From Rhodobacter sp. NTK016B (lineage in GTDB: Bacteria > Pseudomonadota > Alphaproteobacteria > Rhodobacterales > Rhodobacteraceae), in the NCBI RefSeq assembly GCF_017303295.1, contig NZ_JAFKOK010000001.1:1-64000 (forward strand): DNA of 64,000 bases. Reading direction: 5' to 3'. The notes under the pieces are model-generated. The model made no database searches. It saw only the letters and a list, made by a program, of their open reading frames with translations, and was not told the origin of the DNA. The translations under genes were made by a program, and so were the position numbers. How positions within the stretch are numbered: position 1 is the first letter of the stretch; each line of letters starts with the position of its first letter. Shown here one piece after another: positions 1-8,486 of the stretch.

Positions 1-240
1 CGGCGCCGCAGCGGCGGGCGCGGGCTGGGCCGCCGGCGGCTCGGCCGCGGGTTGCTGGGGTGCAGGGGTGGCGGCAGGCTCGCTGTCGCCGGTGGTGCGG
101 CTCGACAGCCCCAGCCGGTGGACCTTGCCGATCACCGCGTTGCGGGTGACCGAGCCAAGCTCCTTGGCGATCTGCGAGGCCGATTTCCCCTCGGCCCACA
201 TCTTCTTGAGCAGTTCGACGCGTTCGTCGGTCCAGGACAT
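1..240 (-). CDS. gcrA: GcrA family cell-cycle regulator, N-terminal part (runs off the window)
   Basis: Reading leftward from an ATG at 238-240, the first 80 codons begin MSWTDERVELLKKMW and continue with SASQIAKELG and NAVIGKVHRLGL. This is the highly conserved DNA-binding N-terminus of GcrA, which works with sigma70 at promoters methylated by CcrM at GANTC and controls cell-cycle genes in alphaproteobacteria. After residue about 50 the protein becomes Ala/Pro-rich, as in the family's linker. The C-terminal part lies outside the window. The 459-1307 gene is divergent, so 241-458 holds both promoters. The family call is certain; target genes are not visible here. Confidence 0.93.
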   Translation of the reverse strand, partial: MSWTDERVELLKKMWAEGKSASQIAKELGSVTRNAVIGKVHRLGLSSRTTGDSEPAATPAPQQPAAEPPAAQPAPAAAAP

Positions 241-458
241 TCGGTAGGCTCCGCAAGAATGATGACGGCACAATTACCCGGATCGGAGACTTCCGCCGGG
301 GGGCTGGCCATCGTTGTTCCCTATTCTATCTGGCAGCGGGTGAGATACAAGCGGGTGCGGGCAAGAACAAGGGCCGTGGGCAAGGCCATGCCACCCAATC
401 CCGCCCAAGCCCCCTTTCGCCCCGTCACCGGGTTCCGCGAACAAGAATGGAGTTAACC

Positions 459-1307
459 ATGGACCAGACCGCGCAGCACGCCGGCACTTCCACCCCAGCC
501 GAGCGCATCACCGCCGTGCGCGAGATGGGCGCGCGCCGTTTCGGGCGCACCAACTGGCGCGGTTGCGCCGCGCTGGCCAAGCGCGAGTCGCAGCGCTTTC
601 TTGCGATCTGGCAGCAGACCATCGCTGCACCGCTGGTCACCGCGGGGCTGTTCATCGGTGTCTTCTCGCTGGCGATGGCGGGGCGGCCGCCGGTGATGGG
701 TGTGCCGTTTCTGCATTTCCTCGTCCCCGGGATCCTGATGATGTCGGTGATCCAGAACGCGTTCGGCAATACCTCGTCCTCGTTGGTAGGCGCGAAAGTG
801 ATGGGCAATATCGTCGACACGCTGATGCCGCCGCTTTCGCCCGGTGAACTGGTCGCGGGCTATCTGGCAGGCGGCGTTGCGCGCGGCGTGGTGGTGGCGC
901 TGGTGATCGTGATGGGCGCGGGTCTGGCGCTGGGGGTGTGGCCCGCGCATCCGCTCTGGCTGCTGGTCTTCGTGGTGATCGGCGGCGTGCTTCTGGGCGC
1001 GCTGGGGATCGTCGCGGGCGTTCTGGCCAACAAGTTCGACCAGATCGCGGCGATGACAAACTTCGTCGTCACGCCGCTCTCTTTCCTGTCGGGCACCTTC
1101 TATTCGGTCGAGGCGATGCCGCCAGCGATGGCGATGCTGAGCCATCTCAACCCGTTCTTCTACCTGATCGACGGGGCGCGCTATGGCTATCTGGGCACGT
1201 CTGACAGCAGCGTCTGGCTGGGACTGGGGGTCACGGTGTTCGCCACTACGGCGCTGGTTCTGTTGTCGTGGAGCTGGTTCAAACGCGGCTACCGGCTGAA
1301 GCCCTGA
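459..1307 (+). CDS. ABC-2 type transporter permease
   Basis: A 282-residue membrane protein with a polar N-terminus of about 45 residues and then about six hydrophobic segments. The late motif FLSGTFYSVEAMP followed by LNPFFYLIDGARY is typical of ABC-2 exporter permeases (NodJ/DrrB-like). An in-frame ATG exists at 447, but a GGAG element at 449-452 sits six bases before the ATG at 459, so I prefer 459. These permeases need a separate ATPase. None lies next to it: the upstream neighbour is gcrA and the downstream one a cytochrome gene. The substrate is unknown. Confidence 0.87.
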   Translation: MDQTAQHAGTSTPAERITAVREMGARRFGRTNWRGCAALAKRESQRFLAIWQQTIAAPLVTAGLFIGVFSLAMAGRPPVMGVPFLHFLVPGILMMSVIQNAFGNTSSSLVGAKVMGNIVDTLMPPLSPGELVAGYLAGGVARGVVVALVIVMGAGLALGVWPAHPLWLLVFVVIGGVLLGALGIVAGVLANKFDQIAAMTNFVVTPLSFLSGTFYSVEAMPPAMAMLSHLNPFFYLIDGARYGYLGTSDSSVWLGLGVTVFATTALVLLSWSWFKRGYRLKP

Positions 1308-1481
1308 GCGCTTCGCTAACAGGCAAGATCACCGGCAAGATCGGGGGGCAGGCAACGGACAGGCCCGCCCTTTCCGTCTGTGACAAATCGCTGCATTCCC
1401 TAGACCCGAGCCCCCCGGACGTCATATAGCGGAACAAGCCAACCGCGTGGCCTCAAGGCCCCGCAAAGCCGGAGGACCCCG

Positions 1482-1946
1482 ATGAAACACACTCTGATCC
1501 TTGCCGCTGCCGCGCTGATGTCGCTGGGCGCAAGCGCCGCCTTCGCCGATGACCACGCCACCGCCGCCAGCGGTGACCCGGAAGCCGGTGAAGCGCTGTG
1601 GCGCGGCTGCCGCAGCTGCCACTCGATCGTTGCCGATGACGGCACCGTCATCCAGCGCGGCGGGCGCACCGGCCCGAACCTGTACGGCGTCGCCGGTCGC
1701 CAGCCCGGCACGCAGGCCGATTTCGGTCGCTACAGCGAGTTGATGACCAGCTTCGGCGAAACCGGCGTCGTCTGGGACGAAGAGCATTTCGTCGAATATG
1801 TCGCGAACCCGGTCGATTACCTGATGCATCACGGCGGCGAAGGCAGCCGTCGCGGCACGATGTCCTTCCGTCTGGCCAACGGCGCGGAAGATATGTGGGC
1901 CTATCTGGTCAGCGTCGGCCCCGAAGGCGAAGGCGACAGCGAGTAA
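1482..1946 (+). CDS. Class I (c2-like) cytochrome c, periplasmic
   Basis: A 154-residue protein with a cleavable signal peptide (residues 1-22, ending ASAAFA), a haem-binding CRSCH (CxxCH) motif near residue 41, the GPNLYGVAGR stretch typical of mitochondrial-like class I cytochromes c, and a likely Met axial ligand in RGTMSF near residue 128. It should carry one covalent haem c and shuttle electrons in the periplasm. The tail is acidic. The start is preceded by GGAGGACCCCG, a good ribosome binding site. It is monocistronic and ends in a strong hairpin. Its partner oxidase or reductase cannot be told from the context. Confidence 0.9.
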   Translation: MKHTLILAAAALMSLGASAAFADDHATAASGDPEAGEALWRGCRSCHSIVADDGTVIQRGGRTGPNLYGVAGRQPGTQADFGRYSELMTSFGETGVVWDEEHFVEYVANPVDYLMHHGGEGSRRGTMSFRLANGAEDMWAYLVSVGPEGEGDSE

Positions 1947-1977
1947 GCGCCGCCGCGCTGTGCCCTGGCAATCCCGA

Positions 1978-2003
1978 CGCCCCGCCCCACCGGCGGGGCG
2001 TTT
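1978..2003. terminator. Intrinsic terminator between the cytochrome c and mmcB genes
   Basis: A perfect 9-bp stem (CGCCCCGCC at 1978-1986 and GGCGGGGCG at 1992-2000) with a 5-base loop is followed by TTTGCGTT. It lies between converging genes (1482-1946 plus, 2007-2450 minus). It fits best as the terminator of the cytochrome gene. Confidence 0.75.
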
Positions 2004-2006
2004 GCG

Positions 2007-2450
2007 TTACAGCGGCCCCGGATCGCGCAGCGCGTGATGGCGCAACGCCGCCATCCGCGCGAATTTCAGCGTCAGCGCCTTGCGCCGGGCGCCGGCAAGC
2101 GGGGTCTCACCCGGCATTGTGACGATCTCGCCACCATAATCATCGGCGACGATCAGACCCGCCCCGTCGCCGACCGGCAGGATCTCGGACGGGAAATCGG
2201 GCGGCACCGCCCAGAAAAACCGGTCGCACCATTCCAGATAGCCCTGCCATTTGCGGTCCGACTGGTAATCTGCGCGGCTCGATTTGCACTCGACCACCCA
2301 GATCTCGCCTTTCGGTCCCAGCGCCATGACGTCGACGCGCAGACCCGGCTTCGGCACCACCTCTTCAAGGCAGGCGAAATCGTGGCTGCGCAGCAGGCGA
2401 CTGACGCCGCGCGCGATCCTTTGGCCGGGCATGAGCAGATCATCGGGCAT
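2007..2450 (-). CDS. mmcB: MmcB family DNA repair protein
   Basis: About 147 residues that match the MmcB family: PGQRIARGVSRLLR near the N-terminus, a nuclease-like core VDVMALGPKGE...VVECKSSRADY with candidate catalytic D, E and K residues, then YLEWCDRFFWAVP. In Caulobacter, MmcB works with DnaE2/ImuB-type damage tolerance and is SOS controlled; I see no LexA box here. Reading is open up to 2585. The ATG at 2448-2450 gives the family's usual length; the ATG at 2468 is the alternative. The divergent methyltransferase starts at 2611, so about 160 bp hold both promoters. Confidence 0.85.
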   Translation of the reverse strand: MPDDLLMPGQRIARGVSRLLRSHDFACLEEVVPKPGLRVDVMALGPKGEIWVVECKSSRADYQSDRKWQGYLEWCDRFFWAVPPDFPSEILPVGDGAGLIVADDYGGEIVTMPGETPLAGARRKALTLKFARMAALRHHALRDPGPL

Positions 2451-2610
2451 GCGGTTAGAATAAACCATGAACAACTTACGTCCAAGCCCATAAACTCCGG
2501 TCGTACGGACAAGAATATCAAGCACTTGCGCACCCGGGGTGCCGTTGACTTGTCGCGCCCGGCAGAGGATCCGGAAGCGGTGCAAACTGAAGCAATCCGG
2601 GGATCGCGCG

Positions 2611-3354
2611 ATGCTGACTGACAGTCTGGTTCGTTCGGGACACTTCCTGTTCCGCTGGCGCAGCTACGTCCTGCTGATCTTCGCGCCGTTGTTCTTCCTT
2701 GCGGCCGCGCAAGGGGAGAGTATCGAGACGCAATACGGCCCGTGGGCGGGCGAAACGCTTGAATGGCTCGCCATTGCCTTGGTCGTGCTGGGCGAAACCA
2801 TCCGCATCGCCACGGTGGGCTTCGTGCCCGTGGGCACGTCGGGGCGCAATACCGACAAGGGCCAGATCGCCACGCGGCTGAACACGACCGGGTTGTATTC
2901 GGTGACCCGCAATCCGCTCTATCTGGGCAATTGCCTGATGTATCTGGGCGTGGCGCTGTTCACCCAGCATCTGGCGCTGACCGCGCTGCTGGGCCTCACG
3001 CTGGCGCTGTATTACGAGCGCATCATCGCCGCCGAGGAAGACTTCCTGTCCGGGGAATTCGGCGCGCCCTATCGCGACTGGGTGGCGGTGACGCCGGCCT
3101 TCTGGCCGCGCCTGTCGCGCTGGGAAGCCCCTGATATGGCGTTTTCGCTGCGCACGGTGATCCGGCGCGAACATGTCTCGATCCTCGGCGGAGTCCTGGC
3201 GCTGTATCTGGTCGAGCTGGGCCTGCACCGGCTGCCCGAAACCGCCGACGTGATGGACGCGGGATGGCACTGGGTCGCCGGGGCCGTTTTGGCGCTGGCT
3301 GTGGCTGCCAACCTTGCCAAGCGCGCGGGTGTGCTGCGGGTCGCCGGACGCTGA
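2611..3354 (+). CDS. Isoprenylcysteine-carboxyl-methyltransferase-like membrane methyltransferase
   Basis: A 247-residue integral membrane protein with about five hydrophobic segments. The motif LYSVTRNPLYLGN followed by YYERIIAAEEDFL and YRDWVAVTPAFWP is the signature of the PEMT/ICMT-like membrane SAM methyltransferases. RNP binds the methyl donor, and the later E and Y-R-x-W segments belong to the cytoplasmic C-terminal site. The protein is longer than a minimal ICMT because of an extra C-terminal pair of hydrophobic helices. The substrate could be a lipid or a small thiol and is not assignable. The ATG at 2611 follows GGGGATCGCGCG; the ATG at 2539 overlaps the mmcB leader and is less likely. 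Confidence 0.8.
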   Translation: MLTDSLVRSGHFLFRWRSYVLLIFAPLFFLAAAQGESIETQYGPWAGETLEWLAIALVVLGETIRIATVGFVPVGTSGRNTDKGQIATRLNTTGLYSVTRNPLYLGNCLMYLGVALFTQHLALTALLGLTLALYYERIIAAEEDFLSGEFGAPYRDWVAVTPAFWPRLSRWEAPDMAFSLRTVIRREHVSILGGVLALYLVELGLHRLPETADVMDAGWHWVAGAVLALAVAANLAKRAGVLRVAGR

Positions 3355-3656
3355 CACTGGCGGCTGACAATCGCTGAGGGCGCCCCTTGAAGCAGCGCCT
3401 GCCCGGCCCTAGATTGTGCAGCGGCGGGTTCTGCTCTTCTCGTGGACGGCACTTTTCCAGTGGCCGATAAGCATTTCCGAGGGGGCTGGCTCTGTCGGGG
3501 TCCTGGCCTCGATATCTGGCTCCCACCTGATAACTCAGGCTCTCGGGAATTTTCGCCTGATACGGTCGCTGCGGGCCCGCCACTTTTCCCTCTTTGCTGA
3601 CGAAGAATCCCCGCCTCGGCTTTCGGGGCGCCCCGCCCTGCCCGGTAGCGTGCGGG
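3355..3656. other. 302-bp intergenic stretch without a recognised gene
   Basis: It lies between the converging genes at 2611-3354 and 3657-3998. The base composition is less G+C-rich than the genes. Short inverted repeats of C/G runs near 3610-3640 (CCCCGCC with GGCGGGG-like partners) could end transcription from either side. I found no RNA gene, no start with a ribosome binding site and no recognisable protein. Confidence 0.4.
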
Positions 3657-3998
3657 TCAGCGCCCGGTTGTCACGCGCAGGGGAATCGGTTGGGCGTGAC
3701 GAACGCTTTGACGATGGCCACCCTTGGGCCCCTGATCGTCCTTATCCGCCATCCGCATGATCGAGATGGCGAATTGCACGCCCGCAAAAACGAGGCCGTT
3801 AAAGAAGAAAAGCAGGAAAGCCGCGATATAGCCGCCCTGCGTCGATGCCATCAGGCCGCGCAGATTGGCAACGTTGAAGCCGATGAGCAGCCCCACGAAC
3901 ACGGCGGACAGGCCGAAACCGATGGCGACCTGCCGGATATACAGCCGCACGAGCTTGGGCAGGCCGGTTTCGGGCGCGGGATCGGGCATCATGGTCAT
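3657..3998 (-). CDS. Small conserved two-helix membrane protein
   Basis: A 113-residue protein with two hydrophobic segments at about residues 24-44 and 55-80, the second containing FNGLVFAGVQFAI, and a polar, basic C-terminal tail beginning MRMADKDDQGPKGG. Similar short proteins are common in Rhodobacterales, but I know of no function. The start is well supported by AAGGAG eight bases before the ATG. It is separate from the next minus-strand gene (4112-4498) by 113 bp. Probably an inner-membrane protein of unknown role. Confidence 0.75.
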   Translation of the reverse strand: MTMMPDPAPETGLPKLVRLYIRQVAIGFGLSAVFVGLLIGFNVANLRGLMASTQGGYIAAFLLFFFNGLVFAGVQFAISIMRMADKDDQGPKGGHRQSVRHAQPIPLRVTTGR

Positions 3999-4111
3999 GG
4001 CGAAGATCTCCTTGCCCTTTAGAATAGGCGTCCGCGCGCGGAAATCCAGCGTGGCGGCTTGTCACGGGCCACGGCAGGCGCGGCCCGCGGGATCAGAGGC
4101 GGGACGAAGCG

Positions 4112-4498
4112 CTAAAGGCTCTCGTCGGGGCCAAGAATCTGGCTGGCGGCCGTGGCGATGATGGCAAGCGCCAGCGCGCGCAGGGCCGAGTCGCTTTGCG
4201 GCTGCGGCTGGGTTTCGAGCCGGTCGAGCCGGTCGATCAGCGCCGTGAGATCGCGCTGTGCCTCGGGATCCTGCAGGCGCGCCATGGCCTCGGCGGCGCT
4301 GGTGCGGGCGGCGTCGATCTGCGGCGCGAGCGTCGCGATCTCGGCCCGCAGGCCAAGACGCAGATCCTGCGTCAGGCCGCGCAATTGCCAGACCAGAAGC
4401 ACACCCAGCAGCAGGATCAGCGCGACCAGCATCAGCGTGGCGTTGAGCAGCGCCGCACCGAGTTTGCGCCACGGGCCCGGCCCTGTCTCAGACGGCAT
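4112..4498 (-). CDS. Membrane-anchored coiled-coil protein of unknown function
   Basis: A 128-residue protein with one hydrophobic segment (about residues 14-36, LNATLMLVALILLLGVLLVW). It is followed by a helical, heptad-like stretch rich in Ala, Leu, Asp and Arg, then a second weakly hydrophobic segment near 108-120. It overlaps the end of the hydroxyacid dehydrogenase gene by 11 bases and is the last gene of the proC set, so it is probably translated from that transcript. I do not recognise a family. Confidence 0.65.
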   Translation of the reverse strand: MPSETGPGPWRKLGAALLNATLMLVALILLLGVLLVWQLRGLTQDLRLGLRAEIATLAPQIDAARTSAAEAMARLQDPEAQRDLTALIDRLDRLETQPQPQSDSALRALALAIIATAASQILGPDESL

Positions 4499-5444
4499 TG
4501 GGCAGCGCCTTGCCGTCCTTGAAGGCGACCGCGTTGGCCACCGCCATCAGCCCCATCTCGGTCCGCACCTCGAGCGCGGCAGTGCCCAGATGCGGCAGCA
4601 GCACGACATTGTCGAGCGCGCGCAGGGCCTCGGGAACCTTGGGTTCGAATTCGTAGACATCGAGCCCGGCACCGCCGATCCGACGCTCTTGCAGGGCGGC
4701 GATCAGGGCGGCTTCCTCGACGATGTCGCCGCGCGCGATATTGACCAGATGCGCGTGGGGCTGCATCGCCGACAGCGCGGTTGCGTCAATCAGGTGATGC
4801 GTCTGCGGCGAGGCGGGCACGGCCACGACCACGACATCCGCCTGCCCCATCAGCGCGTGCAGATCCGCGACCGGCCGGGCGCCGGGAAGATCCGGCAAGT
4901 CCTTGGGCGAGCGGGTGAAATAGGCCACCTGCATGCCGAAGCCATGCATCGCGCGCTTGGCGATTGCCTGCCCGATCCGGCCCATGCCGACGACGCCCAG
5001 CACCTTGCCCGACAGATGCAGACCCAGCATCTGCGTCGGGTGCCAGCCCTCCCACTGACCGGCGCGCACCAGACGTTCGCCCTCGCCCGCGCGGCGGGCA
5101 CTCATCAGCATGAGCGTCAGGGCGATATCGGCGGTGGCATCGGTCACAGCACCGGGGGTGTTGGTGACGGCAATGCCTGCGGCGCGCGCGGCATCGACCT
5201 CGATATGGTTATAGCCCACGCCGAAATTCGCGAGCAACCTGGCGCGTGGGTTGGGCACCGCGTCGAACACAGGGGCCTTGAACAGATCGCCCAGTGTCGG
5301 CAGCACGATGTCGTAATCGCGCAGCGCCGCGACCATCTCGTCTTGCGACAGCGGCGCGTTCGTCTCGCGCATCGTCACGTCGAAACCGGCGCGCGCGGCC
5401 TCGGCCACGGGATCGGGCATGGGCCGGGATACGAAGAGCTTCAT
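4488..5444 (-). CDS. D-2-hydroxyacid dehydrogenase (glyoxylate/hydroxypyruvate reductase-like)
   Basis: A 318-residue NAD(P)-dependent oxidoreductase of the D-isomer-specific 2-hydroxyacid dehydrogenase family. Visible are the Rossmann motif VVGMGRIGQA, the ANFGVGYNHI substrate-loop segment, and the catalytic triad Arg (NIARGD), Glu (EFEPKVPE) and His (LPHLGTA). The likely reaction is reduction of glyoxylate or hydroxypyruvate. The csaA stop and the ATG at 5444 overlap as TGATG, which suggests coupled translation and makes this start better than the ATG two codons upstream. The exact substrate cannot be read from sequence alone. Confidence 0.88.
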   Translation of the reverse strand: MKLFVSRPMPDPVAEAARAGFDVTMRETNAPLSQDEMVAALRDYDIVLPTLGDLFKAPVFDAVPNPRARLLANFGVGYNHIEVDAARAAGIAVTNTPGAVTDATADIALTLMLMSARRAGEGERLVRAGQWEGWHPTQMLGLHLSGKVLGVVGMGRIGQAIAKRAMHGFGMQVAYFTRSPKDLPDLPGARPVADLHALMGQADVVVVAVPASPQTHHLIDATALSAMQPHAHLVNIARGDIVEEAALIAALQERRIGGAGLDVYEFEPKVPEALRALDNVVLLPHLGTAALEVRTEMGLMAVANAVAFKDGKALPNAV

Positions 5445-5779
5445 CAGCACATCCTCGCGCCGTTGGGAACCGCGCGTTCCGGGCCGATCACCACCACATC
5501 ATTGCCCGTGTCGTGAAGGCCCAGAACCAGCACCTCGGACATGAAGGGGCCGATCTGGCGCGGCGGGAAATTCACCACGCCCAGCACCTGACGTCCGATC
5601 AGATCCTCTTTGCCGTAATGCGCGGTGATCTGCGCCGACGAGCGCTTCACGCCGATCTCGGGGCCGAAATCCACCGTCAGTTTCCACGCGGGCTTGCGGG
5701 CCTGCGGAAAGTCCTCGACCTCGGTGATGGTTCCGGCGCGGATATCGACCTTCATGAAATCATCGAAACTGATCGTCAT
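5444..5779 (-). CDS. csaA: CsaA-type tRNA-binding protein
   Basis: A 111-residue protein that is a single OB-fold tRNA-binding domain of the CsaA/EMAP-II type: VDIRAGTITEVEDFPQARKP at the start, SSAQITAHYG in the middle, and GRQVLGVVNFPPRQIGPFMS, which carries the conserved loop of the family. CsaA homologues bind tRNA as dimers and have been described as export chaperones in Bacillus. The start overlaps the proC stop by four bases (ATGA), so it is the second gene of the proC operon. Confidence 0.9.
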   Translation of the reverse strand: MTISFDDFMKVDIRAGTITEVEDFPQARKPAWKLTVDFGPEIGVKRSSAQITAHYGKEDLIGRQVLGVVNFPPRQIGPFMSEVLVLGLHDTGNDVVVIGPERAVPNGARMC

Positions 5780-6588
5780 TGTCCAAGCTCCTTCGAGCGT
5801 TCCGCCGCGGCGGCGACCGCGCGCTGCATGAGGGGCGGCAGGCCGTGGTCTTCGTCCATCAGCACGCCCAGAGCAGCAGCGGTGGTGCCACCCGGCGAGG
5901 TTACGTTGATGCGCAGCTGTGCCGCGCTCTCATCCGATTGATGCGCCAGCTCGCCTGCTCCGCAGACGGTCGCCCGCGCCAGCTGCATCGCCATGTCGGC
6001 GGGAAGGCCCTGCGCAGCCCCGGCGGCGGCGAGCGCTTCGATCATGTGGAAGACATAGGCCGGGCCCGACCCTGACACGGCGGTGACCGCGTCCATCTGT
6101 GCCTCGGTTTCAAGCGTCACGGTTTCACCGACCGCTGCCATCAGCTCGCGCGCCAGCGAAAGCTGCGGGTAATGCACCTGATCGTTGCCGATGAGCGCGC
6201 TGATCCCCCGGCCCACGGCGGCGGGCGTGTTGGGCATCACGCGCACGACCCGGCTGCCCGCGCCCAGTGCGCCCTCGATCGCCCTGAGCGAGGTGCCTGC
6301 CGCGATTGAGATGAACAGCGTGTCCGACCCGCCCAGCGCCTGCAGCGCGGGCAGCGCCTCGCCCATCATCTGCGGCTTGACGGCCAGCAGCGCCACGGCG
6401 GGGGTTTCGGGCAGGCCCGCATTCAGATTGACGCCCGTGGCCTGCAGCCAGTCCGACGGCTTGGGTTCCAGCACCCAGATCGCGCTGGGGGGCAGCCCAG
6501 TGGCCAGCCAGCCTTCGAGCAGCGCCGAGCCCATCTTGCCGCAGCCCAGAAGCACCATGCCGCGCGCGGCGATATCGTCCATATTCAT
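5776..6588 (-). CDS. proC: Pyrroline-5-carboxylate reductase
   Basis: 270 residues, the usual length for ProC, which makes L-proline from 1-pyrroline-5-carboxylate with NAD(P)H in the cytosol. The nucleotide-binding motif VLLGCGKMGSALLEGW is at residues 12-27. Also present are VRVMPNTPA and the C-terminal signature AVSGSGPAYVFHMIEA with INVTSPGGTTAAAL. The ATG at 6588 follows CGGGAATTTCACG. It heads the set proC-csaA-dehydrogenase-membrane protein, in which each gene overlaps the next. Confidence 0.95.
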   Translation of the reverse strand: MNMDDIAARGMVLLGCGKMGSALLEGWLATGLPPSAIWVLEPKPSDWLQATGVNLNAGLPETPAVALLAVKPQMMGEALPALQALGGSDTLFISIAAGTSLRAIEGALGAGSRVVRVMPNTPAAVGRGISALIGNDQVHYPQLSLARELMAAVGETVTLETEAQMDAVTAVSGSGPAYVFHMIEALAAAGAAQGLPADMAMQLARATVCGAGELAHQSDESAAQLRINVTSPGGTTAAALGVLMDEDHGLPPLMQRAVAAAAERSKELGQ

Positions 6589-6657
6589 CGTGAAATTCCC
6601 GTGGTCTGGCCCTCGTCCCCGCGCACCCTAACCGTCCCTTGGGGGCGCGAAAAGCCC

Positions 6658-7584
6658 TCAACCGCCGGTTAACTCGGCGCCCAGCACCCGGTCCCAGTCG
6701 CCCTGCGCCCGGCGCATCTCGGCCAGAAGCCAGTCGCGAAAGCGCCGCACGGCGGGCTTGCGCGCGGATTGCGCGGTGGTGACGAACCAGAAGGCCTGTC
6801 CGCTGGCCACCCGCATGGGAAAAGGCGCGGCCAAGGTCCCGCGCGCCACGGCATCGGCAGCGACCGTTTCCCAGCCCATGAAAAGCCCCTGCCCCGTCAT
6901 CGCCGCATCAAGGCACAGAGCCGCATCGCCATAGGTCGGCCCCGGTTGCAGCCCGTCAGCCTGTCTTCCCTGCGCGGCGAGCCATGTCTGCCAGCCCGAC
7001 AGCGCGTCGTTTTCGCGGATCACCGGCAGACGGAACAGATCGTCGAGCGTGTCGATCCGCTCGGCCAGAGCCGGGGCGCAGACCGGGAACAGGCCCTGAT
7101 CGACAAGGTGAATCGCCTCGACGCCAGCGCCCGGTTCGGTCGCCACGCGGATCGCCGCATCGACACCCGCCGCGTCCAGATCGATCCGCGCGACCTTGGG
7201 GTCGAGCCGCAGGTCGATCTCGGGATGTGCGTCGGCAAAGGCGTGCAGGCGCCAGATCAGCCAGCGGCTGGCAAAGACCGGCGCCACGGACAGCGTCAGA
7301 ACCCCCGGCTCGCTGCCCCTGAGCGCGCCCGCAGCGGCATCGAGCCCGGCCATATGCCGGGTCAGACGCGGCAGGATCTCGGCCAAGGCCTCGGTCGGGG
7401 TCAGGCCATCGGGGTGGCGCGAAAAGAGGGGGCGACCCAGCGCCTCTTCGGCCTTGCGCAGACGTTGACTTAGCGCGCCGGGGGTCACACCCAGCTCGGC
7501 GGCGGCGGCGGTCAGGCTGCCAGCGCGCCCGGCGGCTTCGATCACGCGCAAAGCAGAAAGCGGAAGGACATTCAGGTGGCGCAT
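6658..7584 (-). CDS. LysR family transcriptional regulator (GcvA-like)
   Basis: 308 residues. The N-terminal winged helix-turn-helix spans residues 5-65, with ALRVIEAAGRAGSLTAAAAE followed by VTPGALSQRLRKAEEALG. A LysR substrate-binding domain follows, with LTLSVAPVFASRWLIWRL typical of the GcvA/AmpR branch. It is divergent from the small gene at 7672, with 87 bp between them, the usual arrangement for a LysR regulator and its target. It also lies just upstream of proC on the same strand, separated by 69 bp. The effector is unknown. Confidence 0.88.
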   Translation of the reverse strand: MRHLNVLPLSALRVIEAAGRAGSLTAAAAELGVTPGALSQRLRKAEEALGRPLFSRHPDGLTPTEALAEILPRLTRHMAGLDAAAGALRGSEPGVLTLSVAPVFASRWLIWRLHAFADAHPEIDLRLDPKVARIDLDAAGVDAAIRVATEPGAGVEAIHLVDQGLFPVCAPALAERIDTLDDLFRLPVIRENDALSGWQTWLAAQGRQADGLQPGPTYGDAALCLDAAMTGQGLFMGWETVAADAVARGTLAAPFPMRVASGQAFWFVTTAQSARKPAVRRFRDWLLAEMRRAQGDWDRVLGAELTGG

Positions 7585-7671
7585 TCAGGAAACCTAAAAG
7601 CCGCCGCTCGATTCGTCAATTTTTCAACGCACAGGGTTCAGGCAAGCTGACATCAGTCACAGGAGAACCCG

Positions 7672-7860
7672 ATGTTCGGAAAACCCCGCTTTCACCCGCA
7701 CCGCCAATGGTTTCGCGATCCGCTCAGCCATCCCGACATCGCCCGGATGAGCGAGCGCGAACGCGCGGACCTGCCATGGGAGCCGTCGCGTATCTGCCCC
7801 GAACCACAGCCGATCCCGGCGTCCAAAACGCCCGGCGCGGCTTGTCAGGCGCGGCCGTAA
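7672..7860 (+). CDS. Small conserved soluble protein, unknown function
   Basis: A 62-residue protein with WFRDPLSHPDIARMSERERA in the middle and a Pro-rich tail. It resembles short Rhodobacterales proteins of unknown role that share the RDPLxHPDxxRM pattern. An excellent ribosome binding site (CACAGGAGAACCCG) precedes the ATG, which makes this a real gene despite its size. It is divergent from the LysR regulator, so it may be its target. Its last 16 bases overlap the end of the converging ybjN-like gene. Confidence 0.65.
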   Translation: MFGKPRFHPHRQWFRDPLSHPDIARMSERERADLPWEPSRICPEPQPIPASKTPGAACQARP

Positions 7861-8348
7861 GCCTTGGTGATCGCCAATTTCAGCGCGTCCTCGGGCGCGC
7901 GGTCGGCCCAGGCGACAAGCTGAAAGGCTGGATAGAAGCGTTCGCAGGCATTGACCGCGCATTGGATCATCTGGTCGATCTGCTCGCTCGACGCGATCTG
8001 CCCGCCCGTCAGCATCAGTCCGTAGCGCCAGACCATCAGGTTCTGCTCGTCCCAATGGGTGAAGCCGCCCGACCAGACAAGGTCGTTGGCGCGGTTGATC
8101 ACCTCGTAGAAGGCGGGCATGCGGGCGGCGGGCGGATCCATTTCGAAAGTGCAGATCAGCCTCAGCGTTTCGTCGCCGGGTTGCCACGCAAGGCTCAGGG
8201 AATAGCTGCGCCACTGCCCCTCGACCGCCATGGCAATCTGGTCATCGCCCACGCGGTCGAATTCCCACGCGCGATGTTCGGCCAATGTCTCGACGATGTC
8301 GATCGGGTGGATCTCATCGACAAGCTGCTCGTGCTCGGACAGAGTCAT
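7845..8348 (-). CDS. YbjN domain-containing protein
   Basis: 167 residues of the YbjN family: WEFDRVGDDQIAMAVEGQW near the start, LRLICTFEMDPPAAR, the helix AFYEVINRANDLVWSGGFTH, and the end AFQLVAWADRAPEDALKLA. The fold resembles a type III secretion chaperone. E. coli YbjN affects motility and stress traits, but no biochemical role is established. The start at 8348 has AGGAC five bases upstream. In related genomes this gene sits near proC, as here. Confidence 0.85.
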   Translation of the reverse strand: MTLSEHEQLVDEIHPIDIVETLAEHRAWEFDRVGDDQIAMAVEGQWRSYSLSLAWQPGDETLRLICTFEMDPPAARMPAFYEVINRANDLVWSGGFTHWDEQNLMVWRYGLMLTGGQIASSEQIDQMIQCAVNACERFYPAFQLVAWADRAPEDALKLAITKAYGRA

Positions 8349-8486
8349 GTCCTGCTCTTTCCTGTTATAGCCCCAACAGGCGCCTGGCCCCCTAGGATTG
8401 CGAGACCCGGCAAGGTGCGGCGGTCTATCGCCACCGTCATTACAAGATATGGTGGTTAAATTCGGGAGTTGTGTAAAGGACCTTTG

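Noticed and set aside
1308-1481. Tandem GGCAAGATC copies near 1323-1342 as a repeat element or terminator
   Set aside because: There are only two short copies, with no hairpin or T-tract.
3023-3583. Minus-strand open frame across 3023-3583
   Set aside because: It covers the methyltransferase gene in antisense, is Arg/Pro-rich as expected of a shadow frame, and has no ribosome binding site or family.
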